The notes: generated by a model from the letters alone, not told the origin. Counted from the stretch's first letter, positions 36,840-45,635 are shown. The stretch is 64,000 nt of DNA from DATFVA01 sp963800255 (GCA_963800255.1 CAWDAK010000008.1:62001-126000); one strand, 5' to 3'. Numbers and translations are program-made.

Positions 36840-38141
36840 TTATTCTTTCTCGCCGGAAGATTCGAGGCTGATTTTTAATATCCTTGGATAATCGAGTCGT
36901 TCATCGGGAAAAATTATTCCAGATTTATCAAATCTCGACCATTGGCTGTTTGATATAAAATAAAAATTACCGCTGTCAATTACACCAAGTGTCGGTTCAT
37001 CGAACAAAGGGTTATTGGATTCAAGTATCTGGTAATGATTGATTGAAGTTATGTCCCGGCCGGGTATAAGCCTAAGTACGCGGTGAGGATTCACCCCGTT
37101 CTGAGTGGCTATGAGATCACCTTCATAAAAATACAGACCATCTATTCCAAGCAAAGTAGTTGATGTGTTATTGCCTACGAGCTCCACAGTTCTTTCGCTG
37201 ACGCTGATCCTGAAGATACCCAGTGAGTAGTCGGCTGCATATAATATCGAATCATCGTCACTGAATGCTATACCCTGCAGCGACAGAAAATACCCTGAGG
37301 GAATAAATGTTTTCAGCCGGTTATCATCAGGCTCCAGCTTGTATATAACATTGCTGCGCGAATCAGATACGAAAACATCTCCACTGGAATTAATGGTCAC
37401 ATCTCCAAATAAGTGTTCACCGCCGGTTTCAGGGGGACTGTAAGCCTGCAGCAGTCTTCCGTCATCCAGGCTGAATTTATAAAGGAAACTCTTTCCTTTA
37501 AGTGTGTCATCGTATCCTTCCATAAATTTTATTGCTCCCCCCGCTGCCCAGAGGATCCTGTTTTTTACATCAGCTTTCATTCCGAAGATACCTTCAAGAC
37601 TCACATCGTCCTTGTTGAACTGCCTGCTTTCCCCTTTACTATTGTGTGCAATAATTTTTCTTTTATGCACACTGCTTATAAAGAACATCTTTGTCTTCGG
37701 GTCATATGCGAGTCCTTCCGTCAGTAATCCTTTTTCATTAAGTTCGAATGCGGTGTTACTACTTGTTACGGGTAGGAGATTCTCTTCGAATTTTTTCTGA
37801 ACAGGGGAAAAAAGATCGGAATTCCAGATTGACTTAAAGTCTGAATCCTGCATCACCGGGAAGTACAATTTCATAGAAGCTATTTTATCCAGGGTCTTAA
37901 CTGCTTCCCCGGGCCTGTTATCCCGGGCGTACGCAGCAGCAAGATTATATAGAATACCGGGATGATCCGGACGCAGTTTTACTGCCTTTTCCAATCCTGC
38001 AGCCATTGAATCAAATTCTCCTCTTTCGTAGTTCATCATTGCTTCCGAGTAAAGCTTGTTTGCCTTTGCCGCCTGCAGAGCCTGTGAGTATGTCCTTCCC
38101 CCAATAAAGCATATAATAACCAGGACAATTAAACTTTTCAT
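36840..38141 (-). CDS. Secreted TPR plus SMP-30/NHL beta-propeller protein
   Basis: 433 residues with a signal peptide (cleavage near RTYSQ). Residues ~20-105 contain TPR units (LYSEAMMNYERGEFDSMAAGLEKAV, HPGILYNLAAAYARD). From ~135 onward a propeller has repeated blades: LTEGLAYDPKTKMFFISS, LWAAGGAIKF, GDVFVSDSRSNVIYKL, LQGIAFSDDDSILYAAD and DGLYFYEGDLIAT, like the SMP-30/gluconolactonase/strictosidine synthase-like fold. Its start overlaps the decarboxylase stop by 4 bases, so they are co-transcribed. The ligand is unknown. Confidence 0.85.
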   Translation of the reverse strand: MKSLIVLVIICFIGGRTYSQALQAAKANKLYSEAMMNYERGEFDSMAAGLEKAVKLRPDHPGILYNLAAAYARDNRPGEAVKTLDKIASMKLYFPVMQDSDFKSIWNSDLFSPVQKKFEENLLPVTSSNTAFELNEKGLLTEGLAYDPKTKMFFISSVHKRKIIAHNSKGESRQFNKDDVSLEGIFGMKADVKNRILWAAGGAIKFMEGYDDTLKGKSFLYKFSLDDGRLLQAYSPPETGGEHLFGDVTINSSGDVFVSDSRSNVIYKLEPDDNRLKTFIPSGYFLSLQGIAFSDDDSILYAADYSLGIFRISVSERTVELVGNNTSTTLLGIDGLYFYEGDLIATQNGVNPHRVLRLIPGRDITSINHYQILESNNPLFDEPTLGVIDSGNFYFISNSQWSRFDKSGIIFPDERLDYPRILKISLESSGEKE

Positions 38142-39637
38142 TCTTCTTTCCTTAAGAGTTTTTCAGCTTCTTTACGGATGAGGATCCACGCGTTCTTAAC
38201 ATTTTTTTCTTCTGTTCTTAACCCTGAAACAGAAACCCTTATTATATATTTTCCATCAATTTTTGTATGGGATATGAACAGACGGCCGGTTTTATTGACG
38301 TTATTCAAGAGTTTCTCGTTCAGTTTATTTAACTCATTCTCATCATTTATTTCAGAGGGGTGAAACCTGAAGCAGATAACTCCGAAGTTTACTTCCGCCA
38401 TCCGTTCGAATTTAGGATGCGCTTCAATCCATTCAGCAAACAGCTTTGCGAGTCTCAGGTGTTCCCGGAGGATTCTTACTATGCCGTCTACGCCAAAGTA
38501 TCTTATCACGAACCATAACTTTAAAGAACGGAATCTTCTTCCAAGCTGAATACCGTAGTCCATAAGGTTCTCAGTTTCACTATTGTCATTAGTCTTCAGG
38601 TATTCTGCGACGAGACTAAAAGCCTGCCTCAGCACATCAGGTTTCTTTGTATAAAATGCACTTATATCAATGGGAGTGAACATCCATTTGTGGGGATTAA
38701 CCACTATGGAATCGGCAAGCTCAATTCCATCAAGAATATATTTCATTTCAGGTACAATTGAGGCTGTACCTCCATAAGCAGCATCAATATGCAGCCATAT
38801 ATTCTCCTTATTACAAATCTCGCCTATCTTTCTTACAGGGTCGATGCTTGTTGTTGATGTTGTGCCTACCGTAGCAACACAGCAGAAAGGCAGCCAGCCT
38901 TTTTCCCTGTCCTCGCGGATAGCCTTTTCCAATTCTCCGGGAATCATCCTGAAATTTTCATCTGCCGCAATTTTTCTTACACCATTTAGTCCAATACCAA
39001 GAGTAACAGCAGCCTTATCTATTGATGAATGTGCGTGTTCTGAGCAATATAAACGCATAAGGGGAATATCTGACCTTCCTGTCATTCCTTTTTCCCTTAT
39101 ATCAAGCCCCGGAACCTGTTCTCTTGCAGAAGCCACAGCGTGCAGAGAACTTACAGAAGCTGTATCATAAATAATTCCCCAAAAATTCTGAGGTATGCCT
39201 ACCATCTGCTTCAGCCAGTCGAGCGTTACCCTTTCAAGCTCGGTTGACGAAGGTGAAGTTCTCCAAAGCATTCCGTTTACGTTAAAGGCCGCGCTGAGAA
39301 GTTCAGCCAGTACTCCTGCCGAACTAGAAGTGGAATTAAAATAGGCCATGAAGTCAGGGTGGTTCCAGTGGGTCATACCAGGCATAATGATCTTATCGAT
39401 ATCGGCAATTATTTCATCCATATTCTCAGGGTTAACCGGTGGAGCTGATGGCAACTGCTTTTTTATATCTCCCGGCTTAACCGGCGGAAGCACTGGTTTG
39501 GTTTCAAGGTTTTCAAAGTAATCGGCAATCCAGTCGATAACCTTATAGCCGCTGTCTTTAAATTCACCAGGCGGCATATCCTTGTATGTTTTATTCTCCT
39601 CCATAACCGTATCCTTTTCTTCTATAATTTCAGTCAT
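38138..39637 (-). CDS. Aromatic-L-amino-acid decarboxylase family (PLP)
   Basis: 499 residues. Group II PLP-dependent decarboxylase with the Schiff-base Lys in VNPHKWMF, a substrate-site HWNHPDFMAYFN opening motif, and HIDAAYGGTA. Members release CO2 from L-DOPA, tryptophan, tyrosine or phenylalanine, giving amines such as tyramine and tryptamine. It is about the length of the eukaryotic/bacterial AADC family. ATG 39637 or the inner Met near residue 12 could be the start. It is the upstream gene of a pair with the propeller protein. Confidence 0.92.
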   Translation of the reverse strand: MTEIIEEKDTVMEENKTYKDMPPGEFKDSGYKVIDWIADYFENLETKPVLPPVKPGDIKKQLPSAPPVNPENMDEIIADIDKIIMPGMTHWNHPDFMAYFNSTSSSAGVLAELLSAAFNVNGMLWRTSPSSTELERVTLDWLKQMVGIPQNFWGIIYDTASVSSLHAVASAREQVPGLDIREKGMTGRSDIPLMRLYCSEHAHSSIDKAAVTLGIGLNGVRKIAADENFRMIPGELEKAIREDREKGWLPFCCVATVGTTSTTSIDPVRKIGEICNKENIWLHIDAAYGGTASIVPEMKYILDGIELADSIVVNPHKWMFTPIDISAFYTKKPDVLRQAFSLVAEYLKTNDNSETENLMDYGIQLGRRFRSLKLWFVIRYFGVDGIVRILREHLRLAKLFAEWIEAHPKFERMAEVNFGVICFRFHPSEINDENELNKLNEKLLNNVNKTGRLFISHTKIDGKYIIRVSVSGLRTEEKNVKNAWILIRKEAEKLLRKEE

Positions 39638-39701
39638 AAATTAAATAAAAGTTTCATTATTTATTTGAAGTATTACAGATGAGGATGGGATGTAATTTAG
39701 A

Positions 39702-40658
39702 TTATATTCTCCTGCCGAAATGGATTAGTTTATGAATCCCGAGTTTCAGTAAGCGGCTCTGATACAGGATGCCGGCCATTGCACCGGGACTAAAATACGG
39801 TCTTATGCATATATAGTAATCTGTCCATACCGGGTCAAATTTATTCTTGAAATGAAAGAGTCCCTTATAGTTGTATGCAAACTTCATAAGCCTGCCGGTA
39901 ACATTTATTATATATTCTTTTGAGAGGAATTCCGAATCCCGTATAATAAACGGAACAGCCCCAAGCGTCCAGTAATCAATACCCTCAGTTTTAAGTATTT
40001 TAAAGATCACGGAGATCAGTGCTTCCATGGTACCATTAGGCTGCTTCCGCCTGGTTAGCATTGCCTCGGTCTGAATAAACCTGGCGCTTTTATATGAAAG
40101 GAGCATTGCACCCAGCCATAGGCCGGCAGGGTCTTTGAAAACGAACAGTCTGTTACTGGCTTCAAAATGTGTACTGAAGAGGTATTGCAGCTGGGGCTCC
40201 CTACCGTGCCTTGTATGCTTCCTGAATTCCTGCAGTTCATCTGCAGCCTCCTTCGACCAGGGGATTTCCACAACAGACCCGTACTTCTTCCCCCTCCTTA
40301 TTAGTTCCTTTAGCGATGTTTTACTGAGATGATTCTGGTGAAGGTCAAGGATTGCTTCTTTTCCCATTCTGATACCCTTATATCCTCTTTCCTCCAGGTA
40401 TTTATAGTTGCCGTAGTTGCAACCGACAATAAAATAGTTTTTTGCGTGCTGAAGTATTAATTCTGATACAACAGATTCAAAGTTGATTTTATAAGGGATC
40501 TTAACGTGGGTAAGCCACTTGATATTTTTGAAAAGATGAACCTGAAGGTAATCCATCTCATTCTTGTTGTGTCTGCAGAATGCGGAAGGAACGGGACCTT
40601 CGATCGTATTCCGCCTCCTGAGAGGATATTCTTTTTTTTCAGCAGAAACTATATTCAA
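39702..40658 (-). CDS. DUF2156/MprF C-terminal-like aminoacyl transferase domain protein
   Basis: 318 residues without membrane helices. Segments GRSARFIQTE-like (SARFIQTEAML), NGTMEALISVIFKILKTEGIDYWTLGAVP, and the end FAYNYKGLFHFKNKFDPVWTDYYI resemble the soluble lysyl-phosphatidylglycerol synthase domain (GNAT-like fold). Without the flippase half, it may transfer an amino acid to a lipid or other acceptor, or simply be a GNAT relative. It is divergent from the SCO1 gene by 225 bases. Confidence 0.8.
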   Translation of the reverse strand: MNIVSAEKKEYPLRRRNTIEGPVPSAFCRHNKNEMDYLQVHLFKNIKWLTHVKIPYKINFESVVSELILQHAKNYFIVGCNYGNYKYLEERGYKGIRMGKEAILDLHQNHLSKTSLKELIRRGKKYGSVVEIPWSKEAADELQEFRKHTRHGREPQLQYLFSTHFEASNRLFVFKDPAGLWLGAMLLSYKSARFIQTEAMLTRRKQPNGTMEALISVIFKILKTEGIDYWTLGAVPFIIRDSEFLSKEYIINVTGRLMKFAYNYKGLFHFKNKFDPVWTDYYICIRPYFSPGAMAGILYQSRLLKLGIHKLIHFGRRI

Positions 40659-40883
40659 TTTCTTTCCACTTTATTGTATATAATTTAAATAATATAACCA
40701 TTATTCACCCTGTTTTAGTCAACATCGGGAGGATTGTTGTTGCAGCGGTTCTCCGGCAATTGCTTACTACTATATATTATAACAAATGTCGGTTCTTTAA
40801 GCAGATGTAACCGATTACCTTCCATATTGCGAATGATTTTCATAAGTTAGTTTTATCAACAAATTATTTTTAGCAGAAACTAA

Positions 40884-41468
40884 TTGAAAACCATTATAAT
40901 ATTACTGGCTGTGTTAATCATAATTCCCGGCTGCAGCAGCAATTTTGAGCTTAAAGAAAATGTAACCGGAACGAAGGTAACGCTTATTGACCAGGATAGT
41001 TCAAAGGTTGTTTACCCTGAGGTAATAAAGAACAATGTGGCGCTTATCGGGTTTATATACACCCACTGCCCTGATATTTGTCCCATGACAACACACAATA
41101 TGATGCTGGCTGAAGAGCAGCTGAGCAAGGATGAATTAACCGGCATAAAGTTCATCCTCATTTCGTTCGACCCTGAAAGGGACACGCCTTCTGTTCTAAC
41201 CAAATATGCTTCGGTGCGAAATATGGATATGAAAGATTGGGAGCTTTTAACTGGCAGCAGAGAGAATATCGATTCCCTGATGAAGGTATATAACGTTAAA
41301 GCTTTTCCGGATGATACAACTTACAGCGATAACGGAAAGCCCGAATATTTTATGATCCATACCGACAGAATATCCCTGGTTGATCAGGACGGCAATCTCA
41401 GAAAAAATTACAGGGGAAGTTCAGCAGATCCCGCTGAAATGGTAAATGACATTAAAAGTCTTTTATAA
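40884..41468 (+). CDS. SCO1/SenC copper chaperone lipoprotein
   Basis: 194 residues from TTG 40884. Lipoprotein signal MKTIIILLAVLIIIPGC. The thioredoxin-like SCO domain has the copper ligands in THCPDICPMTTH (CxxxC) and the distal His in YFMIHTDRI. It loads copper into the CuA center of cytochrome oxidase, or acts as a thiol-disulfide carrier. It pairs with the PCuAC gene 11 bases downstream; no oxidase genes are in the window. Confidence 0.93.
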   Translation: MKTIIILLAVLIIIPGCSSNFELKENVTGTKVTLIDQDSSKVVYPEVIKNNVALIGFIYTHCPDICPMTTHNMMLAEEQLSKDELTGIKFILISFDPERDTPSVLTKYASVRNMDMKDWELLTGSRENIDSLMKVYNVKAFPDDTTYSDNGKPEYFMIHTDRISLVDQDGNLRKNYRGSSADPAEMVNDIKSLL

Positions 41469-41479
41469 AAGGAGCATAA

Positions 41480-41884
41480 ATGAAATATCTTTTATTACTC
41501 TCATTTATTTTTTTACAGGGCGGTTCCAGCATCTTAGTAAAGGATTCATGGATGAGACCGGCCCCTGAATCATTTAACACTGCGTTCTACTGCACAGTGG
41601 TTAATAACGGCGATAAACCTGATACACTTTATAAAGCCACTTCAGAAATTTCAGACGATGTTGAAATCCATGAGACATACAGCCGGGGTGATATGATGGG
41701 AATGCGTCCTGTTAAAAACCTCGTTATTGCTCCGCACGATTCACTTATGTTCAAACCAGGAAGTTATCATATAATGATAATGAATCTTAAGCAGGATCTT
41801 TCTGCCGGTCAAACCCGTGATGTTTTACTGTTTTTCCGATCTGCAGGTAAAGTATCTGTAAAAGCCAAAGTCGGAATCCAATAA
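41480..41884 (+). CDS. PCuAC periplasmic copper chaperone
   Basis: 134 residues with a signal peptide ending near GGSS. Copper-binding pattern HETYSRGDMMGM followed by HIMIM matches the H-x-M / H-x-M motif of PCuAC proteins. It delivers Cu(I) to the oxidase with SCO1. AAAGGAG precedes ATG 41480. Confidence 0.9.
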   Translation: MKYLLLLSFIFLQGGSSILVKDSWMRPAPESFNTAFYCTVVNNGDKPDTLYKATSEISDDVEIHETYSRGDMMGMRPVKNLVIAPHDSLMFKPGSYHIMIMNLKQDLSAGQTRDVLLFFRSAGKVSVKAKVGIQ

Positions 41885-42010
41885 AAGTTCATCATCTGTC
41901 AGGTAATATTGTTGAATATTTAATCAAAGGGTATTTGAAAAATTCAACACTCATTTAGTGACTAATAGTGCATTAAACCAAATTTCCATACATCAACCAA
42001 TTTTATGCTA

Positions 42011-42024
42011 TTGAATATCTCAAC
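42011..42024 (+). promoter_or_regulatory. Candidate upstream activator site for the NtrC-type regulator
   Basis: TTGA-ATATC-TCAAC, an inverted repeat about 102-115 bases before the sigma-54 -24 box, the usual place for an enhancer-binding protein. The same TTGA-N5-TCAAC pattern occurs at 45549-45562 ahead of the kinase gene. Confidence 0.5.
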
Positions 42025-42125
42025 ACTGCAGGTGTTTAATTTTTCTAACATTCATCATCAGCTGCACCTGTAAATATATATAATTTAAGAACTTACCTTA
42101 CCCTAAAATTCACTTGATTTTCTCC

Positions 42126-42139
42126 GGCACTCCGTTTGC
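42126..42139 (+). promoter_or_regulatory. Sigma-54 (-24/-12) promoter
   Basis: CCGGCACTCCGTTTGCC (42124-42140) has GG at 42126-42127 and GC at 42138-42139 with the exact 10-base gap, in the context GGCAC-N5-TTGC that defines sigma-54 promoters. Transcription should start near 42150, 33 bases before the first start codon. A sigma-54 activator gene lies in the same locus (47236-48585). Confidence 0.8.
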
Positions 42140-42182
42140 CTCTATGAAGTGCGATAAACTTCAAAATAGAGAGGAAAACATT

Positions 42183-42857
42183 ATGGTCGCATTATTTGTT
42201 GTATTCACATTTATCTTCTTTATCCTAATAGATTTCCTTGTACTAAGGGCACAGAAGAAGACACATCCGGCATTCCAGCCGAGTTCATACCTGGCAGAAA
42301 GGTTAGTATTTGACTTAAGTACACTTTCCGTTCCGGGAGACATATTTATTTCCAAAGGACATACCTGGGCAAAGAAAAATGAATACGGCCTTATTAAGGT
42401 CGGAGTAGATGATTTCATTATTAAATCCCTGGGTAATTTCTCAGTATCAAAGATTACAGAACCAGGAACCCCGGTTAAAAAAGGCGATGTTATCTTTGAA
42501 GGAATTTCCAACGGAAACAATTTCAAATTCAGGTCGCCTGTTGACGGTGAAATAAAGTTCACAAACCCCAAGATTCTCAATAAAAAGATTAATGATCCTT
42601 ATGGAGATGACTGGAGCATTTTGATGCTTGCACCGGAATACGAGATCAGCAAATATCAGCTTTTCTCTGGTAACGAGGTTAAGAGCTGGATGAAAAAAGA
42701 ATTTAAACGTCTCCGTGAATTTCTCGGGGCACATACCGTAAAACCTGAACTCGCAGGAGTAACAATGCAGGACGGCGGTAATATAGTTGAAGGAGCACTT
42801 TCACTCGTATCTGAGGATGGTGTTAAGGATTTTGAAACCGAATTTTTATCAATGTAG
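42183..42857 (+). CDS. Membrane-anchored GcvH-like protein lacking the lipoyl lysine
   Basis: About 224 residues from ATG 42183 (MVALFVVFTF), which has GAGAGG upstream; a longer frame to 42114 would run through the sigma-54 promoter. One N-terminal membrane helix (~3-20), then a domain aligning with glycine-cleavage H protein: KGHTWAKKNEYGLIKVGVDDFIIKSLG, then GD at 101-102, SPVDGEI at 118-124 and NDPYGDDW at 137-144. Counting 9 residues after GD, where GcvH carries its lipoylated Lys, this protein has Gly111, with no gap needed. It is first in an operon with HybA- and HybB-like proteins; its role is probably structural or redox-partner, not glycine cleavage. Confidence 0.85.
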   Translation: MVALFVVFTFIFFILIDFLVLRAQKKTHPAFQPSSYLAERLVFDLSTLSVPGDIFISKGHTWAKKNEYGLIKVGVDDFIIKSLGNFSVSKITEPGTPVKKGDVIFEGISNGNNFKFRSPVDGEIKFTNPKILNKKINDPYGDDWSILMLAPEYEISKYQLFSGNEVKSWMKKEFKRLREFLGAHTVKPELAGVTMQDGGNIVEGALSLVSEDGVKDFETEFLSM

Positions 42858-42866
42858 GGGGACAAA

Positions 42867-43646
42867 ATGCAGAAACAAAAAGCAATACTGTTCGATGCAA
42901 CCATGTGTGTTGGCTGCGGATCCTGTTATGAGGCTTGTAAAGAGCAGAATAAACTTTCAGAGACTAACGATGATTTCTTAAAAGATCACCTTTCGGCCAA
43001 CACCTATACAGTTGTAGAAGAATACGGTGATGTATACACAAGAAAAATGTGTATGCATTGTGTGGATCCAACGTGCGTATCAGTTTGTCCTGTAGGGGCA
43101 ATGGAAAAGACAGAACTGGGTCCGGTTATTTACGATGCCGATAAATGCCTTGGCTGCCGCTATTGCATGCAGGCTTGTCCTCACAAAGTTCCAAGATACG
43201 AATGGAGCAAGGCCAACCCCCGCGTCCGCAAATGCATTATGTGCCACGACCGCGTTTCAAAAGGCGAACAGACAGCCTGCGCAGAAGCCTGTCCCGCCGG
43301 AGCAACTATATTCGGCGACAGGGATGAGATGATTGCAGAAGCCAAAAGAAGAATTGCCGAAGATCCCGATACATATTACCCCGAAGTTTACGGAATAAAA
43401 GAAGCAGGCGGCACAAGCGTACTGGTGCTTTCCCCTGTTCCGTTCGACCAGCTCGGCTTTCCAAATCTTGGAAGCGAGGCTCTGCCTAATTATACAATGC
43501 GTGCACTTGAAAAAATACCAACAGTGGTATCAGTAGGATCAGTATTCCTGGGCGGGATGTACTGGCTTACCAAGCGCAAAAACGAGATCGCAAAAGAAAA
43601 TAAAATGTTAAACAATAAGGAAAAAGATAACAATGAAAACAATTAA
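42867..43646 (+). CDS. HybA-like 4Fe-4S ferredoxin subunit
   Basis: 259 residues with cysteine patterns for four [4Fe-4S] clusters: CVGCGSCYEAC, CMHCVDPTCVSVCP, CLGCRYCMQACP and CIMCHDRVSKGEQTACAEACP. A hydrophobic segment near residues ~225-243 (VGSVFLGGMYW) would anchor it, with a short lysine-rich tail. No Tat signal is seen, so it may face the cytoplasm, or be exported by another subunit. It follows the GcvH-like gene by 9 bases and overlaps the next by 14. It transfers electrons to or from the HybB-like membrane protein. Confidence 0.92.
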   Translation: MQKQKAILFDATMCVGCGSCYEACKEQNKLSETNDDFLKDHLSANTYTVVEEYGDVYTRKMCMHCVDPTCVSVCPVGAMEKTELGPVIYDADKCLGCRYCMQACPHKVPRYEWSKANPRVRKCIMCHDRVSKGEQTACAEACPAGATIFGDRDEMIAEAKRRIAEDPDTYYPEVYGIKEAGGTSVLVLSPVPFDQLGFPNLGSEALPNYTMRALEKIPTVVSVGSVFLGGMYWLTKRKNEIAKENKMLNNKEKDNNENN

Positions 43647-44757
43647 TCTGCCTAAAATTACCTTCTGGAGGGCTGTTGCATCTATCATTGTTATCACCGG
43701 TCTTTACTCAACTTACTTGAGATTTACGGGTGGATTACAAGCAACAAACCTCAGTGACACATTCCCCTGGGGATTATGGATCGGTTTCGATATACTTTGC
43801 GGTGTAGGACTGGCAGCCGGCGGTTTCACGCTGTGCGCAGTTACCCATATTTTTAATATTGAAAAATTTAAACCTCTTACACGCCCTGCAATACTTACAG
43901 CTTTCCTCGGATACCTGCTGGTTGTGTTCGGATTGATGTATGACCTGGGAAAGCCATATAATATATGGCATGCCCTTATTATGTGGAACCCGCGTTCAGT
44001 TATGTTCGAGGTAGCCTGGTGCGTTATGTGCTATACCACCGTACTGTTCCTTGAATTTATACCGATGGCTCTGGAAAAATTCAAATGGGCACGATTGTTA
44101 AGGATAATCAGGAAAATAAGTATTCCTATCATGGTTCTCGGAGTGCTGCTGTCAACCCTGCATCAATCATCGCTTGGATCCCTGTTCCTTATTCTGCCTA
44201 CAAAGATGAGTCCCATCTGGTACTCTGCCTACCTGCCTGTCTATTTCTTTTTATCGGCAGTTGGTGTAGGTTTCGCTATGGTAATTTTTGAATCTTTCCT
44301 CAGCGCCAGGGCTTTCAACCGCGAACTGGAGATGGACCTTCTGTCCATGGCAGGACTTATGAGTGTCAGTATCCTGATGCTCGGTTTTCTTCTAAAACTT
44401 ACCGACCTCATTACGTCGGGCAATATTTCATACCTTCTTACGATTAGTGAAAAATCGCTTCTGTATTACCTTGAAGTACTTGTAGGAGTGCTGGTTCCCT
44501 TTGGCCTGCTTATTCAGAAAAACGTAAGGGAAAACCGGAAATGGCTCTACATTGCTACTATCCTTATAGTTGCGGGTTTTATGCTTAACCGTATGAATGT
44601 AGCTATAACTTCCATCAATACTGAAGCGGGACTCAACTATTTCCCGAGCTTTAATGAAATCAGCATAACTATGATGCTTGTTGCACTTGGCATGTGGGCA
44701 TTCAGGTTAATAACTAAATATTTCCCTGTATTTCAGCCAATGACTGTTGAAGAGTGA
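43633..44757 (+). CDS. HybB/NrfD-like integral membrane protein
   Basis: 374 residues with about ten hydrophobic segments. GLWIGFDILCGVGLAAGGFTL and DLGKPYNIWHALIMWNPRSVMFEVAWCVMCYTT match the NrfD/HybB family, which exchanges electrons with quinone without heme. The pair HybA-HybB without a hydrogenase or molybdopterin subunit in the operon means the catalytic partner is missing or is one of the GcvH-like proteins. Overlaps the previous gene by 14 bases. Confidence 0.92.
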   Translation: MKTINLPKITFWRAVASIIVITGLYSTYLRFTGGLQATNLSDTFPWGLWIGFDILCGVGLAAGGFTLCAVTHIFNIEKFKPLTRPAILTAFLGYLLVVFGLMYDLGKPYNIWHALIMWNPRSVMFEVAWCVMCYTTVLFLEFIPMALEKFKWARLLRIIRKISIPIMVLGVLLSTLHQSSLGSLFLILPTKMSPIWYSAYLPVYFFLSAVGVGFAMVIFESFLSARAFNRELEMDLLSMAGLMSVSILMLGFLLKLTDLITSGNISYLLTISEKSLLYYLEVLVGVLVPFGLLIQKNVRENRKWLYIATILIVAGFMLNRMNVAITSINTEAGLNYFPSFNEISITMMLVALGMWAFRLITKYFPVFQPMTVEE

Positions 44758-44793
44758 AAAAGAATTCGAATAAATTAATTTGGAGAACTCCAA

Positions 44794-45543
44794 ATGCCTA
44801 AAAATAAACATTCTGATCTGGCTAACTTTGACTCAATGAAATGTATATGGATGAGTTCAAATACCGTAGAATATAAACTATGCGATAAAAACTTCGATTG
44901 TGATAACTGCGTATTTGATAAGATTATGAGAAATATAAGTCCCGGATCATCAAATACCGGTTCGGCCGGCAATGAAGATCCGGGGAAGAATATAATTGAA
45001 AGGAAAATTGACCTACTGAAATCAATTACCTACACCCCCGGGTATTACTACCTTGATAACAGCATTATCCTTAAAAAGCTGTTCGATAAAACGTACTACC
45101 TGGGACTCGATAAATCGGTCTATCTATTCCTCGATAACCTTAAGGAATACGAATTCCTGTCAGCTGGGTCAGGCATTAAAAGAGGTAATGCACTATTGAA
45201 ATTATGGGGCGAATGGGGGGAGGCTGATGTGCTCTCCCCTATCAGTTTCTTAATAGTTGATAAATTAAAACATAATATAGACGACTTCAGGGTAAACGCC
45301 TGGCTGAGTATGGTTGATGTTGATCCTGAAGAAATTGAACAGTGCCGCCTGGGTGAAGATGAATATATGCAGAAAATAGAGAATCTTAACTTGAAACTGC
45401 AGGAATTCGGAAACGAATACTCATTTTTGGGTGATCGGTTGAATGACGGGGGTATAAAGTTGAAATTCCTTTACCAGGTAACAGGTGTTAAGAAATACAA
45501 GCAGTTTCTTGATTCTTTGTTTGCCAATAAAGGCGTGAAGTAA
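44794..45543 (+). CDS. Second GcvH-like protein with an N-terminal four-cysteine motif
   Basis: 249 residues, soluble. An N-terminal motif KCIWMSSN-x-YKLCDKNFDCDNCVFD supplies Cys17, Cys30, Cys36 and Cys39, a likely metal site. From ~80 a degenerate GcvH-like domain follows (YYLGLDKSVYLFL, then GN at 131-132, LSPIS at 147-151 and WLSMV); at the lipoyl position, 9 residues after GN, is Trp141. The C-terminal third is unrecognised. It is 36 bases after the HybB-like gene and the last before the regulator genes. Confidence 0.75.
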   Translation: MPKNKHSDLANFDSMKCIWMSSNTVEYKLCDKNFDCDNCVFDKIMRNISPGSSNTGSAGNEDPGKNIIERKIDLLKSITYTPGYYYLDNSIILKKLFDKTYYLGLDKSVYLFLDNLKEYEFLSAGSGIKRGNALLKLWGEWGEADVLSPISFLIVDKLKHNIDDFRVNAWLSMVDVDPEEIEQCRLGEDEYMQKIENLNLKLQEFGNEYSFLGDRLNDGGIKLKFLYQVTGVKKYKQFLDSLFANKGVK

Positions 45544-45547
45544 AACT

Positions 45548-45562
45548 GTTGATATATTCAAC
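45548..45562 (+). promoter_or_regulatory. Dyad ahead of the kinase gene, likely regulator site
   Basis: GTTGA-TATAT-TCAAC, a perfect 5-bp inverted repeat with the same N5 spacing as 42011-42024. It ends 8 bases upstream of the -33 box of the kinase promoter, a place suited to autoregulation by the response regulator. Confidence 0.5.
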
Positions 45563-45570
45563 TATTTCTC

Positions 45571-45601
45571 TTGATAATGATCTTTTAGTTGATTACGTTT
45601 G
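45571..45601 (+). promoter_or_regulatory. Housekeeping promoter of the kinase-regulator operon
   Basis: TTG at 45571-45573, exactly 20 bases, then TACGTTTG at 45594-45601, a full match to TTG-N20-TAnnTTTG. It gives the sensor pair its own promoter apart from the sigma-54 promoter upstream. Confidence 0.65.
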
Positions 45602-45635
45602 AGTATATATAATTCCGGGGAGATTCGGGGAGAAT

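Larger units (their letters stand above)
41885..42182 (+). promoter_or_regulatory. Regulatory region of the GcvH-like/HybAB operon
   Basis: 298 bases without a gene. It holds several TTGA/TCAA dyads: TTGA-N8-TCAA at 41912-41927 and TTGA-ATATC-TCAAC at 42011-42024, then the sigma-54 promoter at 42126-42139. The first dyad has a longer spacer, so it may be a degenerate site. Confidence 0.6.

Noticed and set aside
42183..42857. Calling the gene gcvH
   Set aside because: It has a membrane helix, no lipoyl lysine, and no glycine cleavage genes nearby.
45548..45562. Terminator after the second GcvH-like gene
   Set aside because: The arms are only 5 bp and AT-rich with no T run; the position before a promoter fits a protein site better.
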